Shown one piece after another: positions 55,926 through 64,000 of a stretch of DNA of 64,000 nt. The stretch comes from Clostridium sp. GTDB lineage: Bacteria; Bacillota; Clostridia; Lachnospirales; Lachnospiraceae. The notes below the pieces were generated by a model. It did not search any database. It saw nothing but the letters and a program-made list of their open reading frames with translations, and was not told the origin of the DNA. Made by a program: the position numbers and the translations under genes. How positions within the stretch are numbered: position 1 is the stretch's first letter; each line of letters begins with the position of its first letter. The stretch is from contig JAMPFU010000003.1 of assembly GCA_023664385.1 (NCBI GenBank), forward strand, positions 100,093-164,092, written 5' to 3'.

Positions 55926-56495
55926 CTACATTCTTTTCTTTATTATCTGCGCTGGATTTCCTACAACCACACTATTTTTTTCTATATTATGGGTAACAAT
56001 TGAAGCTGCGCCTATTACACAACCCGATTGTATATTTACTCCTGCCAAAATAACGCAACCACATCCAATCCAAATATTATTATGCAAAACCGTCTTTTGC
56101 AGTATCATGTCTTGATATTTAATAGGCACCACCATATCTTTATAACTATGATTACTTGAAAGAATTGTAGATTTATGCGCTATAGATACATTATCACCTA
56201 TCTCAATACCACCCTCGGCATCTATATAACACATCTGATGAATGCTAACATTATTTCCAATTGTAAGGTTTTCAATGTTTTCGAAAAAAACCCCAGGAAA
56301 AATAGATACATTATCACCCACACTTTTAGCTAGTGTTTTTAAAAGAACATATCGTTTAAACATAGCCAATTTCCCGTCTTTATTTCGCAGTCTGGCAAGC
56401 TGGTTTTTTCTAAATCTTTTAGGAAGTTTCTTCTCCAACTCAACAATTAAATATATTAATTTATTATATTTTTGAAATATTTTTCTTCCGTTCAT
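55926..56495 (-). CDS. Hexapeptide acyltransferase
   Basis: 189 residues from the ATG with GGAGGCGG upstream; a longer start would overlap the GT4 gene by 4 bases. Hexapeptide turns fill 75-185, with the HKSTILSSNHSY catalytic region and the VLHNNIWIGCGCVILAGVNI signature. A second soluble acetyltransferase in locus B, suggesting that more than one position is acetylated. It may instead act on an amino sugar, as PglD does, but it lacks the PglD N-terminal domain. Confidence 0.85.
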   Translation of the reverse strand: MNGRKIFQKYNKLIYLIVELEKKLPKRFRKNQLARLRNKDGKLAMFKRYVLLKTLAKSVGDNVSIFPGVFFENIENLTIGNNVSIHQMCYIDAEGGIEIGDNVSIAHKSTILSSNHSYKDMVVPIKYQDMILQKTVLHNNIWIGCGCVILAGVNIQSGCVIGAASIVTHNIEKNSVVVGNPAQIIKKRM

Positions 56496-56515
56496 ACCAC
56501 CGCCTCCTTCAAAAA

Positions 56516-57661
56516 TCAATCTACTAAATTTTTTATCATTTCAAGATAAGCGTTGACAACTACCTCTCTCGAAAAATGCTCCTCCATTCTCCCTCTACCT
56601 TTTATGCCCATAAGTTCTCTGCATTTGTTATCCAAAGATAAAAATAATTCGATTTTTTCAACCAATTCATCAATATTTCCGCCCTGATAAATAAATCCGG
56701 TTTTCCCATCATTTACAGTTTCTCTGCATCCTGCGTTATCAGTAGTAATTAAAACCCGTCCTGATGATGCGCTTTCCAAAAGCACATTGCTCATTCCTTC
56801 TCCATAGGTTGACGGATGAATTGTCGCATGTGATTTTGCAATAAACGGCTTTACATCATTCTGTTGACCTCTATAGAATAATATTTCCTTCTCCTGCAGT
56901 TCCTTTAACTCATCCTCATACCTACTTTCAGTTGGTTCTATAAATCCAATAATATTAAATTCCGTGTTTGGAAATTTTTTCTTAATGCGTTTGGCAGCCT
57001 CGATGTAATCATCGATTCCCTTGTCATGCAGCACTCTTCCAATATAATTAAACACGACCTTTGCACCCGTCAAGCCATCTCCACCATCAGGATATTCTTG
57101 AAGGGGAAATCTTTTTGTATTAACGCCTGACCCCGGAATCAACAGACAGTCTCCGTAAACAAGTCCATTTTCTTTTGCCAGCAACATATTTTCACTATTT
57201 TGAAACATAATACAGGAGGAATGTCGAAACGACATACGAAATAAATTCAACACAAATTTTTGCATAAGCCTGTTCATTCCCAATACGCTTCCCAACCCCG
57301 TTACATTACTGATGTACGGTATACCTAAGCTATATGCAGCAAATCCCGCATACACATTGGGTTTTGAAGTATATGTCAGCACAACATCTGGTCTGCTTTT
57401 TGAAAATAACCTTCTGTAATGAGCGAGCAGCTTCAAATCAGAAACAGGATTAGTTCCCCTACGGTCAATAAAAACATCATCATAATAGAATTTTATTTTC
57501 CTCATCAGCTCCATTTTTTCACCATGAGGACATGATATTAAAACATTGTAGCCTGCATTTATGAGTCCCTCAACCAACTCTTTACGAAAACAGTATACAT
57601 CATCATCATGGTTAGTAACTAAAGCTATTAATTTTCTTTTTCTATTTATATCTTTTTTCAT
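56516..57661 (-). CDS. Family 4 glycosyltransferase
   Basis: 381 residues. An N-terminal HDDDVYCFRKELVEGL and GYNVLISCPHG start the first Rossmann domain, and FNYIGRVLHDKGIDDYIEA and the IHPSTYGEGMSNVLLESASS motif form the donor domain. Similar to PglA/WcaA-type first-linkage transferases that act right after the initiating enzyme, which is encoded 3 bases upstream. It probably adds the second sugar of the repeat. Confidence 0.9.
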   Translation of the reverse strand: MKKDINRKRKLIALVTNHDDDVYCFRKELVEGLINAGYNVLISCPHGEKMELMRKIKFYYDDVFIDRRGTNPVSDLKLLAHYRRLFSKSRPDVVLTYTSKPNVYAGFAAYSLGIPYISNVTGLGSVLGMNRLMQKFVLNLFRMSFRHSSCIMFQNSENMLLAKENGLVYGDCLLIPGSGVNTKRFPLQEYPDGGDGLTGAKVVFNYIGRVLHDKGIDDYIEAAKRIKKKFPNTEFNIIGFIEPTESRYEDELKELQEKEILFYRGQQNDVKPFIAKSHATIHPSTYGEGMSNVLLESASSGRVLITTDNAGCRETVNDGKTGFIYQGGNIDELVEKIELFLSLDNKCRELMGIKGRGRMEEHFSREVVVNAYLEMIKNLVD

Positions 57662-57664
57662 ACT

Positions 57665-58360
57665 TTATTTATCCCTTTTAAATACTGTAACTATCGTTTT
57701 AAACATTGTGCATATTTCTGAGCTGATACTAAATTTCATCAGGCTATGTAAATTATACTTCATCTTTTCAGGTAAAATTTCTTTAACATAAACTAAATCC
57801 GCATCAACTGCATTCTGTAACAGCTTATCCTCATCTCTATATTCAATACTCGCTTCGGATGTAACTCCCGCAGGCAACAACAATGTTGCCATCATCTCCG
57901 GGCTATATTTCATTACATATTTCATAACCTCTGGTCTTGTACCAACAAAACTCATATCCCCCAAAATAATATTAATCAACTGTGGCAACTCGTCCAAACG
58001 ATATTTTCTTAATGTCATCCCTATTTTTGTTACCCTGCTATCATTTTCTACTGTAACCTGGGTACCCTTTTTTTCCGCATCTGAAATCATTGTCCTAAAT
58101 TTGATTATTTTGAACCTTCTTCCATATTGAGTGACTCTTTCCTGACGAAAAAAAATTTTTCCCTTAGAATCCATCTTTATTAATATTGCTATAACAAATA
58201 ATACCGGAATAATCAAAATAAGCAAAATAGTTGCAACAACAACATCAAAGCTGCGTTTCGCTAAAAGACTTACTTTTTTTCTGCTCAAAACGTCATAATA
58301 CGGTTTAACTGCCTCAGTTCTCATATATCCGGGCAGTTCATCCCATTTAGATAAACCCAC
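57665..58360 (-). CDS. Initiating sugar-phosphate transferase (small PglC-like type)
   Basis: 231 residues; start GTG with GAGG upstream. One N-terminal re-entrant or membrane helix (RSFDVVVATILLILIIPVLF, about 37-56), then the catalytic block IIKFRTMISDAEKKG, YRLDELPQLINIILGD and FVGTRPEV. It transfers a sugar-1-phosphate to undecaprenyl phosphate to start the locus B repeat. Next to the aminotransferase and the dehydratase it should use a UDP-4-amino-4,6-dideoxy-HexNAc type donor, which is inference. Confidence 0.92.
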   Translation of the reverse strand: MGLSKWDELPGYMRTEAVKPYYDVLSRKKVSLLAKRSFDVVVATILLILIIPVLFVIAILIKMDSKGKIFFRQERVTQYGRRFKIIKFRTMISDAEKKGTQVTVENDSRVTKIGMTLRKYRLDELPQLINIILGDMSFVGTRPEVMKYVMKYSPEMMATLLLPAGVTSEASIEYRDEDKLLQNAVDADLVYVKEILPEKMKYNLHSLMKFSISSEICTMFKTIVTVFKRDK

Positions 58361-58382
58361 TGCAATTTCCTCACTTAATAAT

Positions 58383-59579
58383 CTACAGACACCTTTTCAC
58401 ACATTCAATCACATATTCTACGTCATCATCTGACAGACATGTATGCAAAGGCAGTGTCACCTCATTTTTAAACATATCGTATGCATTAGGATAATCTAAC
58501 ATGTTAAAGCCAATTTTTTGGTATCCCGTATGCATCGGAAGTGGCTTATAGTGTACATTTGCAGCTATACCACACTCTGCCAACCTGACAATAAAAGCAT
58601 TTCGTTTTTCCTCACCACATCCATTTAAATTACAAATATATAAATGTCCCGATGACTTATACTGATCCGAAAAATGCTGTACAAATGTCAGCGGCAAATC
58701 CTTAAATTCACGATTCATTTTTTCTATTATTGTTCTTCGTCTAGCTAAAATCGCATCATATCGCCTGATTTGTCCAAGCCCAATCGCTGCGTGAACATCT
58801 GTCATATTACACTTATACAAAGGGTCTGTAATGTCATATTCCCAAGCCCCCATCTGCGTTTTTGCAAGTGCATCCTTGCTTTGTCCATGCAGACTTAAAA
58901 GCATATATTGATGATACATTTCATCATTGTCTATACCGTCAATATCATTCCATACAACTGCGCCACCCTCCGCAGTAGTTAAATTTTTAACTGCATGAAA
59001 GCTGTAATTTACAAAATCCGAATATTTCGCAGCAGGCTCATTTTTATAGGTTGCACCAAATGAATGAGCGCCATCTGCCATGACTATAATTCTTCCTACA
59101 GCCTGCTGTATGGGATTATCACTTGCTCGAAACATATCCCTTTTACGACGGACTATGTCCATTATCCTATCGTAATCACATGGTATACCAAACAAATCAA
59201 CAGGTATGATAACCTTGGTTCTCTCAGTAATTGCAGCTTCAAGCTTATCATAATCCATCGTGAATTTTCCTTTTTCACAATCCACCATGACAATTTCGGC
59301 ACCCACATGCGCAATCACACTTGCCGTTGCAGTGTAAGTATATGCCGGAACAATTACCTCATCACCTTTACCAACACCTAAAATGTGCAGTGTCATTTCT
59401 GCGCATGCTGTATTTGAATTTAAACAAACAGCTTTTTTTGTATGACATCTTTCTGCTATCAGCCGTTCTAATTCCTTCGTCTTTGGACCAGTAGTAATCC
59501 ACCCTGATCTCAAAGCATCAACAACCTCATTTATCTCATCCTCCGTGATGTCAGGCGGACTAAATGATATATGTCTCAT
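58383..59579 (-). CDS. DegT sugar aminotransferase (PglE/WcfR-like)
   Basis: 398 residues from the ATG with AAGGAG upstream. PLP motifs: VMADGAHSFGATY (Asp) and NYSFHAVKNLTTAEGGAVVW (Lys aldimine). It resembles 4-aminotransferases that act on UDP-4-keto-6-deoxy-HexNAc. The neighbouring membrane dehydratase would supply that substrate, giving UDP-2-acetamido-4-amino-2,4,6-trideoxyhexose. It differs clearly from the VioA-like protein of locus A. Confidence 0.88.
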   Translation of the reverse strand: MRHISFSPPDITEDEINEVVDALRSGWITTGPKTKELERLIAERCHTKKAVCLNSNTACAEMTLHILGVGKGDEVIVPAYTYTATASVIAHVGAEIVMVDCEKGKFTMDYDKLEAAITERTKVIIPVDLFGIPCDYDRIMDIVRRKRDMFRASDNPIQQAVGRIIVMADGAHSFGATYKNEPAAKYSDFVNYSFHAVKNLTTAEGGAVVWNDIDGIDNDEMYHQYMLLSLHGQSKDALAKTQMGAWEYDITDPLYKCNMTDVHAAIGLGQIRRYDAILARRRTIIEKMNREFKDLPLTFVQHFSDQYKSSGHLYICNLNGCGEEKRNAFIVRLAECGIAANVHYKPLPMHTGYQKIGFNMLDYPNAYDMFKNEVTLPLHTCLSDDDVEYVIECVKRCL

Positions 59580-59601
59580 TTGCAGACTCCTTTTTGTACA
59601 T

Positions 59602-61455
59602 TTACGGATGATAGGTTGGCACAATCTTCCTTACCCAATCTCTTATATCCTCCGGTTCCAGTTTCACATGCTCCTTCAATTCTTCCAGTTGCTCCATAAA
59701 TTTATCTTCATCTATTTCAATCGGCTTTCCAATATGAATAAGCTTATTTTCCGTATCCTGCAAGCCTTCCTCGTCCATCAGCATTTCCTCATACAACTTT
59801 TCTCCTGGACGAAGTCCCGTAAATTCAATTTTGATATCCTCATCCGGCTTATGACCTGATAAACGTATAAGATTTTTCGCCAAATCAAGTATCTTGACCG
59901 GCTCACCCATATCAAGGACAAAGATTTCTCCGCCCTTTGCATATACGCCTGCCTGAAGCACAAGAGATACAGCCTCTGGAATTGTCATAAAATATCTTAT
60001 AATTTCAGGGTGTGTAACCGTAACAGGGCCTCCCGCCTCTATCTGCTTTTTAAAGAGCGGTATAACACTTCCGTTGCTGCCAAGAACATTGCCAAATCGT
60101 ACTGCCACAAATTCCGTATCAGAATGTTTATCATATGTCTGTACTATCATCTCACAGATACGTTTTGTCGCACCCATAATATTGGTAGGATTTACAGCCT
60201 TATCCGTTGATATCATAACGAATCTTTTAACCTTCCACCTATCAGCAGCCTGTACCACCTTCCATGTGCCAAGCACATTATTTTTTACCGCTTCATTTGG
60301 ACTATCCTCCATAAGTGGTACATGCTTATGTGCTGCTGCATGATACACAATGTCAGGCCTATACTTCTCAAATATCATATCCATACGTTTTGTATTTCTG
60401 ACAGATGCAATAAGCACAACAAGATTAAGCCTCGGAAAGCTGTTTCGAAGCTCCTGCTGAATATCATAGGTTGTGTTTTCATAAATGTCAACTAACACAA
60501 GCTGTTTTGGGTTATGGGAGGCAATCTGACGGCACAATTCACTACCAATAGAGCCTCCTCCGCCTGTTACCATAATTACCTTTCCTGAGACATAATCCAA
60601 TATAGAGGATAGGTCAACCTTTATGGGTTCTCTTCCTAACAGGTCATTCACATCAACATTTTTTAGCTTGCTTACGCTTACGTCGCCATTAACAAACTGA
60701 TAAATACCCGGCAACCGTTTCAACTCGCAATTTGTCTGCTTACATATATCCAATAAATCCTTTAATTCAACCGCCGAAGCAGACGGAATTGCTATAATTA
60801 TTTCCTTAGCTCCCGTCTTTTCAGCGATCTCTACAATTTTGTTTTTGTCACCAAGAATCTTTATTCCATGAATATAGCTGCCAATTTTATTTTTATCATC
60901 ATCAATTACACCTACTATATTCATATTGAGATGCTTGCTGTTGCGTATCTCCTTAATAAGTGCATTGCCCGCATCACCAGCTCCCACAATAAGCACCTTT
61001 CGTTGTTCACTTTGATACTGTCTCCAATCAGCAAAGGAGCGAAGTGCTCTATAAGCAAAGCGGCTAAGCAAAACAAGTATCCATAGTATGCCACCATACA
61101 AAATATAAAAGCTTCGCGGAAGAGGTACATCTATCCCATGATATAAAAGCAACGCAACACCTATAGATAATATTCCTTCTGTCACACATGCTATGGTAAC
61201 ATTAAATACCTCCATAGCACCTGCATATGCCCATAAGCTTGAATATAATTTAAATACGGCAAACACCACGATAGCTGAAATAATCAAAAGAGGAAGACAT
61301 TTCCATAATCTGTCTAAATATTTTTTTTCGATATTATGATATGAAAACTCATATCTTAACCATAATGCAGCAAATGCTGCCACAAAAACTGCACAGGCAT
61401 CGTAGCATATCAAAAACAAACGCTTTATCCATAATTCAGCATTTTTTTGCATCAT
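59602..61455 (-). CDS. Membrane-bound UDP-HexNAc 4,6-dehydratase (WbpM/PglF/CapD family)
   Basis: 617 residues. Four N-terminal spans (about 10-130), a first Rossmann domain with VLIVGAGDAGNALIKEI, and the catalytic Rossmann domain with MVTGGGGSIGSELCRQI. The active site reads STDKAVNPTNIMGATKRICE, with Met replacing the usual Tyr before the Lys, as in the large WbpM class. It makes UDP-4-keto-6-deoxy-HexNAc for the aminotransferase just downstream. It is the first gene after a strong promoter. Confidence 0.93.
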   Translation of the reverse strand: MMQKNAELWIKRLFLICYDACAVFVAAFAALWLRYEFSYHNIEKKYLDRLWKCLPLLIISAIVVFAVFKLYSSLWAYAGAMEVFNVTIACVTEGILSIGVALLLYHGIDVPLPRSFYILYGGILWILVLLSRFAYRALRSFADWRQYQSEQRKVLIVGAGDAGNALIKEIRNSKHLNMNIVGVIDDDKNKIGSYIHGIKILGDKNKIVEIAEKTGAKEIIIAIPSASAVELKDLLDICKQTNCELKRLPGIYQFVNGDVSVSKLKNVDVNDLLGREPIKVDLSSILDYVSGKVIMVTGGGGSIGSELCRQIASHNPKQLVLVDIYENTTYDIQQELRNSFPRLNLVVLIASVRNTKRMDMIFEKYRPDIVYHAAAHKHVPLMEDSPNEAVKNNVLGTWKVVQAADRWKVKRFVMISTDKAVNPTNIMGATKRICEMIVQTYDKHSDTEFVAVRFGNVLGSNGSVIPLFKKQIEAGGPVTVTHPEIIRYFMTIPEAVSLVLQAGVYAKGGEIFVLDMGEPVKILDLAKNLIRLSGHKPDEDIKIEFTGLRPGEKLYEEMLMDEEGLQDTENKLIHIGKPIEIDEDKFMEQLEELKEHVKLEPEDIRDWVRKIVPTYHP

Positions 61456-61494
61456 CAGTAGTTTCCTCTTCCTGTTCCATTATAAACTTCAACA

Positions 61495-61523
61495 ATTGTA
61501 GCACTTATTTCTTTATACTTCAA
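61495..61523 (-). promoter_or_regulatory. Promoter of capsule locus B
   Basis: Minus-strand -35 TTGAAG at 61518-61523 and -10 TACAAT at 61495-61500, 17 bases apart, about 40 bases from the dehydratase start. With the terminator at 30822-30864 it would bound a transcript of about 30 kb. Confidence 0.75.
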
Positions 61524-61593
61524 GTGGTATTAATTTCTCACATAGTATATGTAACAGTTTTTTTATCAATATTTTATTTATATAAACAACATT

Positions 61594-63861
61594 CTACCGT
61601 ATATGTCCGTCTCCCTGCAAATACACATATCTTCCGAGCCAGTCATATGTATATGTGTTTGTCATAAGAGTTCCATCTGCATTTGCATATCCATAGCCTT
61701 TTCCAACTTTGTTATTCGTTCCTGCCCATACACAGGTATCTGAAAATTCAAACCATTTTCCCTGCTCTATTACGCCATAAGGATTTACACAGTATAAGTT
61801 CTTTCCTTCCTGGTCATAGGTCATAACGTCAACATACATGTAACCATATACATCAAAGAAACAAAGGTCATCTACAGGTTCTCCGGCTATTGATTGTTCT
61901 ACATGATGAAAATTGCTGAACACCTCGTGTCCATATTCATCAAAGTATATTATGTGCACCCCGTCCGGATGGTATGTAAGCCTGTTTTTCATTGCTGTTC
62001 CGTCTAGCTGGAAATAATATGTATAGGTTCCATCACAGCGAAATCCATTTATCACAGGCTCTCCTGCACTATTCTTGCAGGTTACATTTCCGTTTGCGTC
62101 TCTATGGAATGTATGTCCGTCATATTGGGCAAAATCACCCACTGCACTAAGTGCCGGATCAACCGAATTTGGCAGTTCAGGTGAATAAAAGTTTATATCA
62201 TATGATTTTTGCATGGTCGAAGTCGGATTACCTGCAACACGAACCGTACATGTAAGCTTATAGGTTGCATTTTCCTGAGGATACCACTTAAGCCATTCAT
62301 TATTCAGTGTCCAACCGGATACCACTGTTGTTTGTTTTGTCGTGTAATTATATGCACTCCACGTATATTCCAAATCCACAACATCCTTGCCCGGATTCGT
62401 TGTCAGCCCGATAAAAATTGAACCATTCTCTTGCTGGGCAGTCGGATAATATGTACTTGCGTCCTGAAGGGTTACGCTTGTAGCAGGCGTCTTGTAAAGT
62501 ATATCATCTGTCCATGCAGTAATTGTTCTTCCCGTCCATGAACTCAGCTTAGCGAGATACGGGTCTACATATGCTGCTTTTCCACTTGTATTTAAATTTT
62601 TAAATACATTGAATGAAGGCTTTTTATTTCCGCTATAATCCAATACTCCCATATCATAATTATCATGATAAACAGAATTTGTGTCTTTCCACGTAGTTAA
62701 GATAACCGCATCGATCATGTCATTATTCGCACCTGCATAATAAGTGTATGCAATCATTGCCGCCTGTTCATCTTGTCCGTATGTTGAATCGAAGCTCTGC
62801 TCTGACAGCATAATTCTGTGATTGGATCCAAATTTATTTTTTACATAATCCGTAAGCACATTAAGATTTGGTGCACAGATGAATTTTGTGTCCTCGTCAT
62901 TTCTAAGGTATGCAGAGGTTGCTTTTGTCCACACTTGCTCATGCATTTGCGGAGGATATGCATGGAAGTCAATATTCCAGTTTTTTGAACTGGTCCTTGT
63001 ACTAAAAGTATCCAAAAAATCCTTTGTAGGCACACCTGTTCCTGAGTTGTCGTTATTCCAATCATGCGTTACCGATACATACACCTTTGCATAAGGATTT
63101 TTTTCTGCAAGTGCCTTATACATAATATCATATGAATCCACAGCAAGCGTTACAATTGTTGATTTAAGCGGTATTCCGCCTGTACCTGCCCCTGTATAAT
63201 TATAATCATGTGAAACATTGACCTCGTTTCCGACTCTCCAATACTGCACAAATGTATCTGAATAAGAAAATTCTTCAGCCATAAAATATAAAATTGCCTC
63301 TACATGATCCCGTACCTCCTGGTTCGGAGATGAGGAATTAAGTGCATAGTATACTTTTCCCGGCTGTGGATTATACATAAGCTTCTGTATTTCAGGATTA
63401 TCACTCCATCCAAGCACAAGACAGAAGGTTACAGCAACATCCATCTCACGAAGCTCTTTAATTCGTGCCTTATATACCTTTAACATACTTCCCTCGGCAT
63501 CATTGAAGTAGTACGTTTTCCCCTTATATTTGTACTGTTTTCCTGTTCCATTCGTGCTGATAATATCCGTAAGGTTTACATTAAACATAATGTGGTTAAT
63601 TCCTAAGCTTTGCAGCGTTTCACCGTTAGCGGAATTCTTGCACCAATCCATTACTTCAGAACCCTGTACTCCCTTTTTGTTGTTTGCATTAGGGGTAAGG
63701 ACATCTGCTGATGTGGCTTTTGTATGGGACACTGAAGCCGCCTTGGAATTTAAAACCCCGTTTCCAAATAAGCTTGCCAATTGCGGTATTTCTGATAATA
63801 TAATTATCATCGCAAGCAGCAGTGCGCAAACTACCCTACATATTTTTTTTGCCTTTTTCAT
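61594..63861 (-). CDS. Secreted glycosidase-like protein with cell-wall-binding-type repeats
   Basis: 755 residues from the ATG with GGAGG upstream. A signal peptide (about 1-40) ends near SKAAS. Residues 55-430 look like a TIM-barrel of the DUF5722/GH-A type: VGNEVNVSHDY carries a Gly-Asn-Glu acid/base and RIMLSEQSFDS a candidate nucleophile Glu. Residues 460-580 resemble an Ig-like module with Trp-rich strands. The last 170 residues hold Gly/Tyr/Trp-rich repeats (NGFRCDGTYTYYFQLDG, GYGYANADGTLMTN) like glucan- or choline-binding repeats. It lies just upstream of the capsule promoter and may trim or bind the surface glycan. The substrate is unknown. Confidence 0.78.
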   Translation of the reverse strand: MKKAKKICRVVCALLLAMIIILSEIPQLASLFGNGVLNSKAASVSHTKATSADVLTPNANNKKGVQGSEVMDWCKNSANGETLQSLGINHIMFNVNLTDIISTNGTGKQYKYKGKTYYFNDAEGSMLKVYKARIKELREMDVAVTFCLVLGWSDNPEIQKLMYNPQPGKVYYALNSSSPNQEVRDHVEAILYFMAEEFSYSDTFVQYWRVGNEVNVSHDYNYTGAGTGGIPLKSTIVTLAVDSYDIMYKALAEKNPYAKVYVSVTHDWNNDNSGTGVPTKDFLDTFSTRTSSKNWNIDFHAYPPQMHEQVWTKATSAYLRNDEDTKFICAPNLNVLTDYVKNKFGSNHRIMLSEQSFDSTYGQDEQAAMIAYTYYAGANNDMIDAVILTTWKDTNSVYHDNYDMGVLDYSGNKKPSFNVFKNLNTSGKAAYVDPYLAKLSSWTGRTITAWTDDILYKTPATSVTLQDASTYYPTAQQENGSIFIGLTTNPGKDVVDLEYTWSAYNYTTKQTTVVSGWTLNNEWLKWYPQENATYKLTCTVRVAGNPTSTMQKSYDINFYSPELPNSVDPALSAVGDFAQYDGHTFHRDANGNVTCKNSAGEPVINGFRCDGTYTYYFQLDGTAMKNRLTYHPDGVHIIYFDEYGHEVFSNFHHVEQSIAGEPVDDLCFFDVYGYMYVDVMTYDQEGKNLYCVNPYGVIEQGKWFEFSDTCVWAGTNNKVGKGYGYANADGTLMTNTYTYDWLGRYVYLQGDGHIR

Positions 63862-63899
63862 TATAATTCCTCCATTCATTTTATTATTTGATTGACAAA

Positions 63900-64000
63900 T
63901 CAGCATATATTTTCAAAGCCGAAGCACTGCTCGTCTATCAATTTTCCATTTTCGTCATATATGCGGAACAATGTCCAGTAATATCCATATAGCGGCTGCC
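63900..64000 (-). CDS. C-terminal end of an unidentified protein (cut by window edge)
   Basis: The last 32 residues before a TGA at 63900-63902, ending ENGKLIDEQCFGFENIC. The stretch has the aromatic, Gly/Asn/Gly-turn look of wall-binding or Ig-like modules, so the upstream gene may encode another secreted protein. It is 38 bases from the glycosidase-like start. Too little is visible to name it. Confidence 0.55.
   Translation of the reverse strand, partial: QPLYGYYWTLFRIYDENGKLIDEQCFGFENIC

Overview
The window looks like a chromosomal segment of a low-GC Gram-positive gut bacterium, most likely a Lachnospiraceae (Roseburia/Eubacterium/Lachnospira-like) species. I infer this from an aspS-gatCAB operon under a T-box leader, strong AGGAGG-type ribosome binding sites, Firmicute-style promoters, a Firmicute LexA box, teichoic-acid-type CDP-glycerol transferases and the general character of the proteins. 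All genes read on the minus strand except one AAA ATPase gene. I saw no tRNA, rRNA, CRISPR array or transposase.

Region 1 (1-11.4 kb) is mostly housekeeping: a response regulator cut by the left edge, a PocR-type hybrid histidine kinase, rmlA, rmlB, gatB, gatA, gatC and aspS. A T-box leader with its own promoter precedes aspS. Two large imperfect palindromic elements sit beside rmlB and share short sequence modules.

Region 2 (11.4-24.6 kb) is polysaccharide locus A. It holds rmlC, a VioA-like sugar aminotransferase, a double GT2 glycosyltransferase, a large polyprenyl-phosphate sugar-phosphate transferase, an IspD/TarI-like cytidylyltransferase with an SDR, an ABC exporter pair, two CDP-glycerol-type transferases, an sstT transporter and a GT2. 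It reads as an ABC-exported, teichoic-acid-like or decorated cell-wall glycopolymer that draws on dTDP sugars from rmlA, rmlB and rmlC.

Region 3 (24.6-30.9 kb) is an accessory island. A winged-helix-like protein is divergent from an AAA/DUF4143 ATPase whose gene is flanked by direct repeats of about 105 bp. Next comes a two-gene operon, an HD-domain dNTPase-like protein plus a YwgA/Panacea-like partner, with a near-perfect promoter and an adjacent LexA box, and then a two-TM protein of unknown function.

Region 4 (30.9-64 kb) is polysaccharide locus B, visibly more AT-rich and entirely co-oriented. It is a Wzx/Wzy-type capsule or exopolysaccharide operon. At its head are a WbpM/PglF-like dehydratase, a DegT aminotransferase and a PglC-like initiating transferase. 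Then come GT4/GT2 glycosyltransferases, hexapeptide and membrane acyltransferases, a pyruvyl transferase with an FrhB-like ferredoxin protein, Wzx, Wzy, a Wzz-like protein, a GtrB-like enzyme with GT-C-like membrane partners, and ugd plus a UDP-GlcA 4-epimerase at the tail, followed by a terminator. Internal promoters lie at about 61.5 and 42.3 kb. A 9-G tract in the acyltransferase suggests phase variation. A secreted glycosidase-like protein and the end of another gene lie upstream of the first capsule gene.
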